Counted from the first letter of the stretch, positions 1 to 8,258 are shown. The stretch is 18,884 nucleotides of DNA from IMCC26207 sp037141255 (GCA_037141255.1 JBAXCX010000051.1:1-18884), one strand, 5' to 3'. The notes: generated by a model from the letters alone, not told the origin. A program made the numbers and translations.

Positions 1-9
1 GCACCCTTT

Positions 10-30
10 GGCTCTGTTATCCGCAGGGCC
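10..30 (+). other. Predicted hairpin in the region upstream of the M23 gene
   Basis: Bases 10-16 (GGCTCTG) can pair with 24-30 (CAGGGCC), one pair being G-T, around a 7-base loop. The bases just after it (CCCAA at 30-34, TTGGG at 42-46) can form a second, competing short stem. There is no T-run, so it is not a standard intrinsic terminator. It may be the end of an upstream transcript or part of a structured leader; the window edge prevents a decision. Confidence 0.3.
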
Positions 31-72
31 CCAAGCGTGGGTTGGGTTACGGAGAGATTGAACATAAGTAAA

Positions 73-96
73 CACTGGGGATGGGTCCCCTAAGTG
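73..96 (+). promoter_or_regulatory. Predicted hairpin in the leader or promoter region of the M23 gene
   Basis: CACTGGGGA at 73-81 pairs with TCCCC (86-90) and AGTG (93-96), with a TGGG loop and a two-base TA bulge, giving nine base pairs. It lies 89 bases before the start codon. A possible -10 box, TAACAT, follows at 120-125 with no clear -35. If that box is used, the hairpin is an operator-like element in DNA rather than part of the mRNA. I could not match it to a known riboswitch class. Confidence 0.35.
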
Positions 97-184
97 GTGA
101 GGTTCGGCTGATTCGGAAGTAACATTGTTCCGGTCGTAGCGAACAAGAACTCGCTGCCACCCTCCTCTCGCGGACACACCGACC

Positions 185-1573
185 ATGCCCAACTCACGAA
201 CATCTATCGCGATTCTTGCCGGTTTTACTGCAGTCGTTTTCTCGGTTTCTGGAGTCTCTGCACAGGGCAGCCCCGCCGATCCCAGTGCGCCTGAAAGCAC
301 TCTGCTGCCAGGGGAGGGCTCTATGAGTTCCTCCACTGTGCCTGAAAGTTCGACGGTACCCGAGACAGTTCCGGGGAGCAGCCCAGATCCAGCAGCTTCG
401 CCGACCACTACGTACCTCCCTCCCGTTCCTGCAGACCTCGTGAACGACCCACGAGTTCCCTTTTTGGTCGACCCGGGGGTAGGCGACGGGGTGGACCTGC
501 CGATCGCACAGTTCAGCTTTGATCCTCAATCTGTGGCAGTTCTGCCCGAGCGCGTGGCCGGCGCGCAGGCAGCGCTCCTAGCGAGCCAAGCCGATCTTGA
601 TCACATCAAGCAGCAGGTGGCAGAGAAAACCCAAACAGTGCTTGATTTCACCGGCCAACTCAACAAGCTGTCAGCTGATGCTCAGGCAGCAGTGCAGAAA
701 GCGGCAACGGCTCGTCGGCGTCTCCGTGATCATGCAGTGGCCGCGTATGTGCACGGCCGACCCGAAGACAAGTTGGCGCTCGTAGACAATAACGACTTTG
801 TCGATATGGGAGTGGCCAAGAGTTACCTTGATGTCGTGGCTCAGCAGCACGAGCGACTCCTGCAGAACTATGAGCGTCAAAGTAAAGCTCTGGGAACGAG
901 CGAAGCCAAACTGGCCTCTGATCTGGGCGTTGCGCAGTCGGTTCTGAATCAAACCTCTGCGCAAGTTCAAGGTGCAGTAGACGCCGTGGCTGCAGCTACT
1001 GCTCAACTTCAGGCCTATCAAGCCGGCGCTCATGCCTACATCAGTGGGTTTGTTTTCCCGGTGGCGAGCGAGGTCGAGTTCATCGATAGCTGGGGCTACC
1101 CCCGCATGATGGGAACGCCATCGGCTCATTGGCACCAAGGAACCGACATCTTCGCCAGTTATGGCACGCCACTCATTGCCGCAGAGAACGGCACCGTTGC
1201 GCGCGTTGGCACGGGCGCACTTGGCGGCAACAAGTTGTGGGTTGTTGGTGCCTCGGGAACGGAGTACTACTACGCGCATTTATCTGCCTATGCTCCGGGA
1301 TTGGCTGATGGTATGCGAGTAACTGCCGGCCAACTCGTTGGCTACGTGGGAGACAGCGGCAACGCTCGGGGAACCTCGCCCCACCTGCATTTTGAGATTC
1401 ACCCCGCTGGTGGAGATGCAGTGAATCCCTACCCAGTACTGAAAGCCGCTTATGGCAACCGAACCGTATTCCGCGCAACGGCGCCGGCGGCCGACCCAGC
1501 GCCTGAACCCGTGCCCGATCAGGCCCTAGCTGCCTCTCCTGAGCCGTCCATTCCAGCAGTAGTTGGCGGTTAG
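185..1573 (+). CDS. Secreted M23-family peptidoglycan endopeptidase with coiled coil (EnvC/NlpD-like)
   Basis: The predicted protein has 462 residues. It starts with a signal peptide (hydrophobic stretch about 8-26, ending SVSGVSAQG), so it is exported. Residues about 30-85 are a Ser/Pro/Thr-rich linker. Residues about 120-285 are Ala/Gln/Leu-rich with heptad character, as in the coiled coil of EnvC-type hydrolases. Residues about 290-420 are an M23 (LytM) domain with the zinc-site motifs HQGTD (H317, D321) and HLHFE (H400, H402) and the motif YYAHLS, so the zinc site looks intact. By family, this should be a metallopeptidase cutting peptide cross-bridges in the wall, perhaps at division. The tail from about 430 is Pro/Ala-rich and low-complexity. 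The ATG at 185 has no Shine-Dalgarno sequence, but later starts would remove the signal peptide. Target peptide bond and regulation are not visible. Confidence 0.92.
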   Translation: MPNSRTSIAILAGFTAVVFSVSGVSAQGSPADPSAPESTLLPGEGSMSSSTVPESSTVPETVPGSSPDPAASPTTTYLPPVPADLVNDPRVPFLVDPGVGDGVDLPIAQFSFDPQSVAVLPERVAGAQAALLASQADLDHIKQQVAEKTQTVLDFTGQLNKLSADAQAAVQKAATARRRLRDHAVAAYVHGRPEDKLALVDNNDFVDMGVAKSYLDVVAQQHERLLQNYERQSKALGTSEAKLASDLGVAQSVLNQTSAQVQGAVDAVAAATAQLQAYQAGAHAYISGFVFPVASEVEFIDSWGYPRMMGTPSAHWHQGTDIFASYGTPLIAAENGTVARVGTGALGGNKLWVVGASGTEYYYAHLSAYAPGLADGMRVTAGQLVGYVGDSGNARGTSPHLHFEIHPAGGDAVNPYPVLKAAYGNRTVFRATAPAADPAPEPVPDQALAASPEPSIPAVVGG

Positions 1574-1662
1574 TCCCCGGCGATGCCGTTGATTTTGCTA
1601 AGGGGGCGGCAGAATGAGCAGATGCATTTTGTATCTGGCAACGCAGCGATCCTGATCTACTG

Positions 1663-2112
1663 ATGGATGTCACGGCAGTTCTCACTGCTCCAGTGGTGCC
1701 AAAGGTCCTGTTCGACCTGGTATCCGATCTAGGCAGGTACCCCGACTGGCTCGAGATCGTGCCCCGCGCGCAAGTCGCAGAGGCCGACCCGGGGGATTCT
1801 GGCCCGGTCTGGTCGGTTGATTTACGCGGGCAGGTAGGTCCACTCAGCCGCTCGAAGAGGCTTCGGATGGTACGAACCGAATCTGACTCACCGCGAATCG
1901 CGCGGTTCGAGCGAAGAGAACGAGACGGCCGTTCTCATAGCCACTGGGTACTCGAGGCCATCGTGAACCCGGTGACCGACACCGAAACTGCACTCACCAT
2001 GTCGTTGCATTACGACGGAACCATGTGGGTCCCGATGCTTGACCGCCTGCTAGCTGATGAGATCGAGCGTTCGCGAGGACGACTCCTCAGCGTTCTGGGT
2101 GTGAGTTCGTGA
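1663..2112 (+). CDS. SRPBCC-fold protein (polyketide cyclase/START-like)
   Basis: This 149-residue protein opens with a strand, then a helix containing the pattern V-F-DLVSDLGRYPDWLEIV, which is typical of the SRPBCC (Bet v 1/START-like) fold. It ends with a long amphipathic helix (about 125-147) that usually closes the hydrophobic cavity. The length is normal for the family. Such proteins bind small hydrophobic ligands or act as cyclases or coenzyme Q-binding-type proteins; no ligand can be predicted here. Its stop overlaps the GTG start of glgX by four bases, so the two are probably translated together. I see no known functional link to glycogen. There is no strong ribosome-binding site before the ATG, and the 89 bases after the M23 gene hold no clear terminator. 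Confidence 0.82.
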   Translation: MDVTAVLTAPVVPKVLFDLVSDLGRYPDWLEIVPRAQVAEADPGDSGPVWSVDLRGQVGPLSRSKRLRMVRTESDSPRIARFERRERDGRSHSHWVLEAIVNPVTDTETALTMSLHYDGTMWVPMLDRLLADEIERSRGRLLSVLGVSS

Positions 2113-4238
2113 CCCTGCGAGTGTGGCCGGGACGCCCGCATCCGCTCGGTGCTACTTGGGATGGTTCTGGAACGAACTTCTCGGTGTTCTCTGAGGCTGC
2201 CGAGGCAGTCGAACTCTGTTTGTTTGATGAGCGTGGGGCAGAGCTACGAGTGGAATTGCCCGAGTGCGTCGGGTCGGTATGGTTTGGATACTTGCCTGAC
2301 ATCGGGCCAGGTATGCGATACGGGTTTCGAGTGCGCGGGCCTCGGAGGAACGAGGCGGATCTCAATCAGCATTCAAAGTTGCTGCTCGACCCGTATGCGA
2401 GGGCAATTGAAGGTGCGATTCAATGGAATGACGCTGTTGATGGGGAGCATGACATGGAGACCGATTCGGCCCCATTTGTACCCCGGTCAGTGGTCACGAA
2501 CCCTTGGTTCGACTGGGGCCAAGACCGTTCCCCCTCTCGCCCCTGGCATGAGACGGTGCTCTATGAGGCGCATGTCAAAGGGCTCACCCAGTTGCACCCA
2601 GGAGTGGATGCACAGCACCGAGGGTCGTACCTCGGAGTTTGTTCTCCTGCGGTCCTCGATCACCTTCTTGGACTTGGCGTGACGGCAATTGAACTCATGC
2701 CGGTGCATCAGTTCGTGCATGACCGTCGCCTTGTGCAGATGGGGCTTCGCAACTACTGGGGTTACAACTCAATTGGTTTCTTTGCGCCCCACAACGAGTA
2801 CGCCGTCAGGGGTCAAGCGGGGGAGCAGGTGCAGGAGTTCAAGGTCATGGTCAAGACCTTGCATGAGGCTGGCATTGAGGTCATCTTGGATGTGGTCTAC
2901 AACCACACGGCCGAGGGTGGAAAAGGCGGCCCCCTGTTGAGTTTCAAGGGCCTCGATAACAGCGCGTATTACCGACTCGATCCACAGGATCGTTCTGAAT
3001 ATGTGGACTACACCGGCACGGGCAACACCTTAAACATGCGCCATCCCCATGTTCTTCAACTCATCATGGATAGCCTTCGCTACTGGGTCGAAGAGATGCA
3101 CGTGGATGGCTTTCGCTTTGATCTTGCAGCAACTCTGGCTCGCGAGCTTCACGAGGTTGATCGCCTCAGCGCCTTCTTCGACCTGATACAGCAAGACCCT
3201 GTGGTCAATCAGGTCAAGCTCATCGCGGAGCCATGGGATATTGGCGAGGGCGGCTATCAGGTTGGAAACTTTCCGCCACTGTGGTCTGAGTGGAACGGGC
3301 GATATCGCGACTGCGTTCGAGACGTTTGGCGGGGGCAACTCGGCCAGCTTGGCGAGTTCGCTCAGCGGTTAACCGGATCCTCTGATTTGTATCAGGCCGA
3401 AGGTCGACGGCCTCATGCGAGCATCAACTTTGTGACCGCTCACGATGGGTTCACCTTGGCTGACCTCGTCAGCTACGAACACAAGCTGAATCTGGCCAAT
3501 GGTGAAGAGAGCAGAGACGGAACTGACGACAACCGTTCGTGGAACTGCGGCGCCGAAGGTGACACGACAGCACCCGAAATTTTGCAGTTACGTAAGCGCC
3601 AGCAACGAAATTTGCTTGCCACTCTGGTTCTGTCGCAGGGGGTTCCGATGCTTGTCGCTGGCGACGAGTTGGGAAGGACCCAACTTGGAAACAACAATGG
3701 CTTTGCTCAAGATAACGAGATCTCTTGGGTGAACTGGGCTGATGTGGACTTGGGCCTGCTTGAGTTCACGCGTGAACTGATTCAGCTGCGACAATCGAAT
3801 CGAGTGCTGCAGCGTCGAAAGTTCTTAACGGGGCGCCCCATTCGTGAGGGTGGCCAGGTCGACGTTGCATGGTTTAGCTCCACGGGAACAGAGATGGACT
3901 CAGCGCAGTGGCATAACGGAACCCAAAGCATGGGGGTTTGGCTGAACGGAGAACTCGACGAGCTCGGTCCGCGTGGTGAGCACCTGTCGGGGTCAACATT
4001 GTTGTTGTTGTTCAACCTTGGGGATGCAGAGATTTCCTGGCAGTTGCCCAGTGAGCAATGGGGCAAACAGTGGCTCTGTCGCCTCGACACGGAACACGCT
4101 CAGGTCCGCAACAGTGCTCATGGGGCATCTGGCCTAATCGCCTTGGCGGCAAGGAGCGTGCTGGTGCTCCAGGAGAACCTAGCGGACCCTAGTTTGGCCA
4201 CGGTGCCTGCTGACGAGGGCAGTCGACACTCGTTATAA
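2109..4238 (+). CDS. glgX: Glycogen debranching enzyme GlgX (GH13 isoamylase type)
   Basis: A 709-residue cytoplasmic enzyme of the usual GlgX length. Residues about 5-100 are a CBM48 module (the pattern HPLGATWDGSGTNFSVFS is characteristic). The GH13 barrel follows with all four conserved regions: DVVYNH (261-266), DGFRFD (333-338, nucleophile D338), AEPWD (373-377, acid/base E374) and TAHD (443-446, D446). The family hydrolyses alpha-1,6 branches in glycogen or phosphorylase limit dextrins and releases short maltodextrins. The GTG start overlaps the stop of the SRPBCC gene (GTGA), so translation is probably coupled. No treY/treZ or other glg gene is in the window, although glgX often sits beside trehalose genes in actinobacteria. 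An isoamylase-like TreX is the main alternative name; the chemistry would be the same. The stop codon lies only 5 bases from the end of the convergent ABC gene. Confidence 0.93.
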   Translation: MTLRVWPGRPHPLGATWDGSGTNFSVFSEAAEAVELCLFDERGAELRVELPECVGSVWFGYLPDIGPGMRYGFRVRGPRRNEADLNQHSKLLLDPYARAIEGAIQWNDAVDGEHDMETDSAPFVPRSVVTNPWFDWGQDRSPSRPWHETVLYEAHVKGLTQLHPGVDAQHRGSYLGVCSPAVLDHLLGLGVTAIELMPVHQFVHDRRLVQMGLRNYWGYNSIGFFAPHNEYAVRGQAGEQVQEFKVMVKTLHEAGIEVILDVVYNHTAEGGKGGPLLSFKGLDNSAYYRLDPQDRSEYVDYTGTGNTLNMRHPHVLQLIMDSLRYWVEEMHVDGFRFDLAATLARELHEVDRLSAFFDLIQQDPVVNQVKLIAEPWDIGEGGYQVGNFPPLWSEWNGRYRDCVRDVWRGQLGQLGEFAQRLTGSSDLYQAEGRRPHASINFVTAHDGFTLADLVSYEHKLNLANGEESRDGTDDNRSWNCGAEGDTTAPEILQLRKRQQRNLLATLVLSQGVPMLVAGDELGRTQLGNNNGFAQDNEISWVNWADVDLGLLEFTRELIQLRQSNRVLQRRKFLTGRPIREGGQVDVAWFSSTGTEMDSAQWHNGTQSMGVWLNGELDELGPRGEHLSGSTLLLLFNLGDAEISWQLPSEQWGKQWLCRLDTEHAQVRNSAHGASGLIALAARSVLVLQENLADPSLATVPADEGSRHSL

Positions 4239-4243
4239 GCAGC

Positions 4244-5056
4244 TCAGGAGCGTCGGGCTGTCCAGCGTGATTCATATCGCTTCAAGTGCAATCCGAGCCC
4301 GAAGCACTCGCTGAGTAGGTCGTTCGTCAACGTTTGCTCAATCAGTCCCGCGCCAAGTATGCGTCCGCCTTTCAGTGCAAGCACATGGGTGAAGCTCGGC
4401 GGAATCTCTTCAACATGGTGAGTGACCAGAACCACGGGAGGGGCAACGGGGTCAACTGCAAGGGCTTCGAGGCGATCCACGAGGAGTTCGCGTCCGCCGA
4501 GGTCGAGCGCCGCACTCGGCTCATCGAGCAAAATGAGATCAGGGCTCGACATCAGCGCCCGAGCGAGCAAAACCCGCTGGCGCTCGCCAGAGGACAGCGA
4601 CCCATAGGGACGCTTCGCCGTAAAGCCCACTTGTTGAGCGTGGAGGAGAGCTACAGCCTTGTCTGAATCCTCTGGCTCGTAGTGGTGCCACCACGGCTCT
4701 AAGGCTGCAAATTTGGCGCACATCACAACCTCGGTGGCGCTGAGTTGCGGCCGGATCATGTCAGCTAGGGCAGGACTCACGAGAGCCACTCGCCGACGAA
4801 GGCTGCGCACATCGGTGTGGCCGAGTCTCTGGCCGAGAAGTTCGACTGTTCCGCTGCTGGGATGTTCATACAGAGAACAGATGCGAACGAGGGAAGTCTT
4901 GCCGCTGCCGTTCGCACCCAAAATAATCCAGCTAGATCCAGCGTCCACCTGCAGGTCGATCTGGTCGAGCAGGTGGGTACCGTTGCGCATCAGGCCAACA
5001 TCTGAAAGTTTGAGTACCGTTGAGTTCGGTACATGCTCGGGTGGGGGATCGGTCAT
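4244..5056 (-). CDS. Stand-alone ABC transporter ATP-binding protein (YlmA-like)
   Basis: 270 residues with one nucleotide-binding domain: Walker A GANGSGKT (47-54), signature LSSGERQ (154-160), Walker B LILLDEP (174-180) and switch histidine H213 in LVTHH. The position where most ABC ATPases carry the Q-loop glutamine reads ALVSPAL, with serine S94, which suggests altered coupling to a permease. No permease is encoded nearby. The ATG overlaps the stop of the upstream MarR gene by four bases (ATGA), so the two form one minus-strand unit and the regulator may control this ATPase. The best match I recognise is the YlmA/ModF-like group of orphan ATPases, whose substrates are mostly unknown; a transporter with distant membrane subunits or a non-transport role are both possible. 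It is convergent with glgX, leaving no room for a terminator between them. Confidence 0.85.
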   Translation of the reverse strand: MTDPPPEHVPNSTVLKLSDVGLMRNGTHLLDQIDLQVDAGSSWIILGANGSGKTSLVRICSLYEHPSSGTVELLGQRLGHTDVRSLRRRVALVSPALADMIRPQLSATEVVMCAKFAALEPWWHHYEPEDSDKAVALLHAQQVGFTAKRPYGSLSSGERQRVLLARALMSSPDLILLDEPSAALDLGGRELLVDRLEALAVDPVAPPVVLVTHHVEEIPPSFTHVLALKGGRILGAGLIEQTLTNDLLSECFGLGLHLKRYESRWTARRS

Positions 5057-5613
5057 GAATGATCTGGCGAGGAGTTCAGTCCTGCTTCAGCAGTGTCTGG
5101 TGCGCTGAGAGCTGTTGCACTGCTGCTTGATGGTGGGGGAAAAGATCCGGACTCGTTGAACTGCGGTCCGAAGCGCTCTTCAAGGGAAGCTTCCATGGCC
5201 TGGTTCAATAACTCAAGACCGACGAGGGCCTGCTCAGCCTGGGCTGGTTCTAGGCGTTGCAACAGGCGATTCAGCCCAGATCCGACGAGTTCATCGCCCA
5301 GATGCATGGTTCGGGTGCCTTCAGAAGTGAGTGACAACATCACTCGCCTCCGGTCGGTGGGGTCTGCGGAACGAGATACCAGAGATCGAGCAACAAGTCC
5401 GTCCACCACTGAGGTCATCGAGGATGCGCTGACTCCAAGCAGGGCAGCCACATGAGTGGCAGGTCGCGACCGAACTGACAAGAAGACCAGCACTCGGTAC
5501 TGCGGCAGCGTGAGTTCCCCTTCGGCGAGCGCAGTTCCGGCGACCTTCGCGAGTCTGGCCGCGGCGCGCACGGCATCAGCGCTCCGCAACGATGAGGTGG
5601 GATCAGGCAACAT
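5053..5613 (-). CDS. MarR-family transcriptional regulator
   Basis: 186 residues. The winged helix-turn-helix is clear: LTLPQYRVLVFLS (about 35-46), a recognition helix in VSASSMTSVVDGLVARSLV (about 61-79), and a wing with the family-typical D-P-x-DRR (84-89). The flanking helices (about 10-30 and 105-147) would form the dimer interface. Residues 150-186 form a Ser/Pro-rich, probably disordered tail not usual in MarR proteins. By family it should bind a palindromic operator, often near its own promoter, and release it on binding a small ligand. It is divergent from the CNNM gene and overlaps the downstream ABC ATPase by four bases, so self-regulation and control of the ATPase are likely but not shown. 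A possible -10 box, TAACAT on the minus strand (5622-5627), lies 8 bases before the ATG, which would leave almost no leader. Confidence 0.88.
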   Translation of the reverse strand: MLPDPTSSLRSADAVRAAARLAKVAGTALAEGELTLPQYRVLVFLSVRSRPATHVAALLGVSASSMTSVVDGLVARSLVSRSADPTDRRRVMLSLTSEGTRTMHLGDELVGSGLNRLLQRLEPAQAEQALVGLELLNQAMEASLEERFGPQFNESGSFPPPSSSSATALSAPDTAEAGLNSSPDHS

Positions 5614-5778
5614 GGGTCTAGATGTTACCCCTCTCCCTTGTTCGGCTCCCGGTGTGAAGAGTCCCCGCTGGGGCTCGTGGCGTGCAGAATAGGTTTTCGG
5701 TGACAGATGGGTCGGCTCTCGGCAGACTCAGCAGTAACATAAGTGCATTGTTGGATCTCTTTTGGTGACTGCTCTCGC
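5614..5778. promoter_or_regulatory. Divergent promoter region between the MarR and CNNM genes
   Basis: This 165-base gap must carry start signals for both flanking units. On the minus strand, TAACAT (plus-strand 5622-5627) could be the MarR -10 box. On the plus strand, TAACAT at 5735-5740 could be the -10 of the CNNM operon, giving a leader of about 30 bases. Neither has a clear -35. Between them, 5659-5676 can fold as GAG-T-CCCC / GGGG-CTC with a GCT loop, an imperfect inverted repeat that could be a MarR operator or chance. GGTGA at 5764-5768 is a weak ribosome-binding match 10 bases before the ATG at 5779. Confidence 0.35.
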
Positions 5779-7131
5779 ATGACCTTTGTCGGGTTTGCCG
5801 CAGTTCTGCTGTTGGTGTTGGCGAACGCCTTCTTTGTTGCCATTGAGTTCGGCCTCGTTGCGGTTGACCGGAACCAACTGCACAAGCTCGCCGAGGAGGG
5901 CAGTAGAGCAGCGATCCGGGCGGCCTCGATTCAGCAGCGACTCTCGTACAACCTGTCGGGTGCCCAACTGGGAATCACGATCTGCAGCCTTGGCTTAGGA
6001 GTCTTGGCCGAACCCGTGGTTGCAGTGGCTTTGGAGCCTTTTGTGGGGCAACTTGTGGGTGAGCAGCGCGCCCTAGGCATCTCTGTGTTGCTTGCTTTGT
6101 TGTTCACCACGGTGGTGCAGATGGTCGTGGGTGAACTGGTCCCGAAGTCGGTTGCCGTCGCAAGGCCTCTGCGAACGGTCATGGCGCTCTCGGCGGTATT
6201 TCGTGGATTCAATTTCGTGTTCAGCCCCGTGATCTTTGTGTGCAATGCCCTCGCTGAACGCCTCGTGCGCCTGTTTGGTGTGGAGCCCACAGATGAACTC
6301 TCGAGCGTTCGAAGCCGGCAGGAACTGAAGCGACTCGTGAGTTCCTCAGCAGAGAGCGGCACCCTAGGGTTGAGGGACGCTGATCTACTCAATCGAACCT
6401 TTCGGTTTGGCGAAAAAACTGCGGCCGACGCCTTGACCCCGCGAGTCAGCGTGCAGGCCCTGCCAATTCAGGCGCTCGTTGCTGATCTGTTGGAGTTGGC
6501 TTCACAGACGGGTCTCTCTCGGTTTCCCGTGGTTGAAGACGACCTTGATCATGTTGCTGGCGTCGTGCATATCAAGGATGTTCTCGGTGTGCCGCCTGAG
6601 GATCGCCCCGCGTTCCCTGTTGAGAGACTGCTCAGAGATGTTTTGGCAATTCCTGAGTCGAAGAATCTGGAATCCCTCATCTTGGAGTTGCAAGGCGCAG
6701 CAGGGCAGTTCGCTCTCGTGGTGGATGAGTACGGAGGGACTGCTGGAATCATCACCCTTGAAGATGTGCTTGAAGAAATTGTTGGCGATATCGACGATGA
6801 GCACGACCCGTCGCGTGGTACGCCCGCTGTGCGTCGTTGGCAGGGAGCGCATCTGCTCTCTGGGCTGTTACACCCCGACGAGGTCGTTGAGGCCTGTGAC
6901 TTTGCGATGCCCGATGGCGACTTCGAAACACTCGGCGGGTTTGTGCTCGCTCAACTTGGCCATATCCCCGAAGCTGGAGAGCAATTTTTTTGTGACGGGT
7001 GGCGCATTTCGGTTGACGGGATGGAGGGCCGCCGAGTAGCGACGGTCAAGCTCATAGCCCCAGTTCCGAGAACCCTCGAAGGTGTTGCGCAACAAGGTGA
7101 TGCCGACCCCCGCCGACAGGACAGCGAATGA
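5779..7131 (+). CDS. CNNM/CorC-family (HlyC/CorC) membrane protein with CBS pair, full length
   Basis: 450 residues from the ATG at 5779, chosen because the paralogue downstream begins the same way (short N-terminus, then LANxFFVAxEF) and a GTG 36 bases upstream would add an unmatched leader. Residues about 1-165 are the CNNM (DUF21) transmembrane domain, with hydrophobic segments near 3-20, 66-86, 102-124 and 135-158 and the conserved VVGELVPKS (117-124). A CBS pair spans about 212-340, including the typical DEYGGTAGIITLEDVLEEIVG (316-336). Residues about 350-428 are the CorC/HlyC-associated C-terminal domain. The family is linked to Mg2+ (or Co2+) transport or efflux; older 'hemolysin' names are not supported functionally. 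Its stop overlaps the next gene's ATG by four bases, so the two membrane proteins are likely made together, as in the M. tuberculosis pair Rv1842c/Rv1841c. Confidence 0.92.
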   Translation: MTFVGFAAVLLLVLANAFFVAIEFGLVAVDRNQLHKLAEEGSRAAIRAASIQQRLSYNLSGAQLGITICSLGLGVLAEPVVAVALEPFVGQLVGEQRALGISVLLALLFTTVVQMVVGELVPKSVAVARPLRTVMALSAVFRGFNFVFSPVIFVCNALAERLVRLFGVEPTDELSSVRSRQELKRLVSSSAESGTLGLRDADLLNRTFRFGEKTAADALTPRVSVQALPIQALVADLLELASQTGLSRFPVVEDDLDHVAGVVHIKDVLGVPPEDRPAFPVERLLRDVLAIPESKNLESLILELQGAAGQFALVVDEYGGTAGIITLEDVLEEIVGDIDDEHDPSRGTPAVRRWQGAHLLSGLLHPDEVVEACDFAMPDGDFETLGGFVLAQLGHIPEAGEQFFCDGWRISVDGMEGRRVATVKLIAPVPRTLEGVAQQGDADPRRQDSE

Positions 7132-8258
7132 ACGCTCTGTTGCTGTTGCTGCTCGGTCTAGCTCTGATTCTGGCGAATGGGTTCTTTGTGGCCGTGGAAT
7201 TCTCGCTGATGGCTGCGCGACGTGGATTGATCGAAGAGCGCGCAGAGGCCGGTTCGATGGGTGCTCGGCGTGCCTTGGAAGGCATGCGAAACCTCAACGT
7301 GCAGCTTGCTGCTAGCCAACTCGGAATCTCCGTGGTGTCACTGTTGCTTGGTTGGCTGATCGAACCCGTCATTGGCTCCGCCTTCGAGAGACTCTTCGGC
7401 ATGACAGCATTACCCGAGAGCGTGTCCAAGGCCCTTGGCCTGGCCATCGGACTCATCATTATTGCCCTCGTCCACATGGTCGTTGGCGAGATGGTTCCAA
7501 AGTCGCTTGCGCTCTCGGCGCCAGAAGCTGTAGCCGTTGCCCTCGCACCCGCGCATCGACTTGTTGTTGTGGTGGTTCGCCCTGCTGTGGCGGGGTTGTA
7601 TTGGCTCGCGCGGCTCGGCACACAAGCCCTCGGCGTGGAGCCAACCGATGAACTTGCTCAGGCACACACTGCCCCCGAGCTCGCCGTGATGGTGGCTGAG
7701 TCTCGGGCGGGAGGCGAATTACAGCTCACTGAACATGAACTGCTTGTTGGTGCCTTGGGCTTTCTCCATATTCGTGTGGCAGAGGTGATGGCTCCTCGTC
7801 AACAACTCGTGACGGTTCCCTATACGGCCACCGTTGCTCAGGCAGAGGAACTTGTGCATCGATCCGGTCACTCTCGAGTGTTAGTTCTGGGCTCTGTTCC
7901 TGATCAGGTCACCGGGTTCTTGCATGCCAAGGACCTGATTGCGGTGGCACCCGAGAAGCGAAACGGGCTACTCCCGCCAGGAATTGTTCGCGTGGCATTG
8001 AGCGTCAAGTCCGAGGATCGCCTCGAAGAGTTGATGCAAAAGATGCGTCGCACTCGCCGACATGTGGCAGTGGTGATGGATCAGGGACACCTTCTCGGAC
8101 TCGTGACGCTCGAAGATATTCTTGAAGCTATCGTTGGTGAGATCAGCGACGAGTCTGATGGTGGGAGCGGCCAACATGTCGGACTTCCTCCAGCTAACAA
8201 TCCAAGCGAGGCTCACCGCAGTGAGCTCGGTGATTCTGCGAGAGAGGAGCAAGCGTGA
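7128..8258 (+). CDS. CNNM-family membrane protein with CBS pair, lacking the C-terminal CorC domain
   Basis: 376 residues, a paralogue of the preceding gene. The CNNM domain (about 1-165) keeps LANGFFVAVEFSL at 15-27 and MVVGEMVPKS (117-126); the CBS pair runs from about 215 to 342 and ends TLEDILEAIVGEISDE (327-342). The protein then stops after a 34-residue polar tail, so the CorC/HlyC-associated domain of the first copy is absent. This short second partner is also the arrangement in the Rv1842c/Rv1841c pair of M. tuberculosis (455 and 345 residues from memory), so it looks like a conserved asymmetric pair rather than a recent truncation. A mixed assembly is plausible, since CNNM proteins form dimers. 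It overlaps both neighbours by four bases. Confidence 0.9.
   Translation: MNALLLLLLGLALILANGFFVAVEFSLMAARRGLIEERAEAGSMGARRALEGMRNLNVQLAASQLGISVVSLLLGWLIEPVIGSAFERLFGMTALPESVSKALGLAIGLIIIALVHMVVGEMVPKSLALSAPEAVAVALAPAHRLVVVVVRPAVAGLYWLARLGTQALGVEPTDELAQAHTAPELAVMVAESRAGGELQLTEHELLVGALGFLHIRVAEVMAPRQQLVTVPYTATVAQAEELVHRSGHSRVLVLGSVPDQVTGFLHAKDLIAVAPEKRNGLLPPGIVRVALSVKSEDRLEELMQKMRRTRRHVAVVMDQGHLLGLVTLEDILEAIVGEISDESDGGSGQHVGLPPANNPSEAHRSELGDSAREEQA
8243..8249 (+). promoter_or_regulatory. Strong ribosome-binding site of the PIG-L gene
   Basis: AGAGGAG lies five bases before the GTG at 8255, inside the end of the upstream CNNM gene. It is one of the best Shine-Dalgarno matches in the window and supports this GTG as the true start, even though the gene overlaps its neighbour. 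Confidence 0.7.

Noticed and set aside
1..184. c-di-AMP (ydaO-type) riboswitch before the M23 gene
   Set aside because: The conserved sequence blocks I know for that class are not present; only simple hairpins are seen.
671..1279. Long minus-strand open frame inside the M23 gene, and similar frames opposite the other genes
   Set aside because: They lie wholly inside well-supported genes, have no recognisable domains, and are expected by chance in this base composition.
5743..5778. GTG start 36 bases upstream for the first CNNM gene
   Set aside because: It falls 3 bases after the candidate -10 box, and the added residues have no counterpart in the paralogue.
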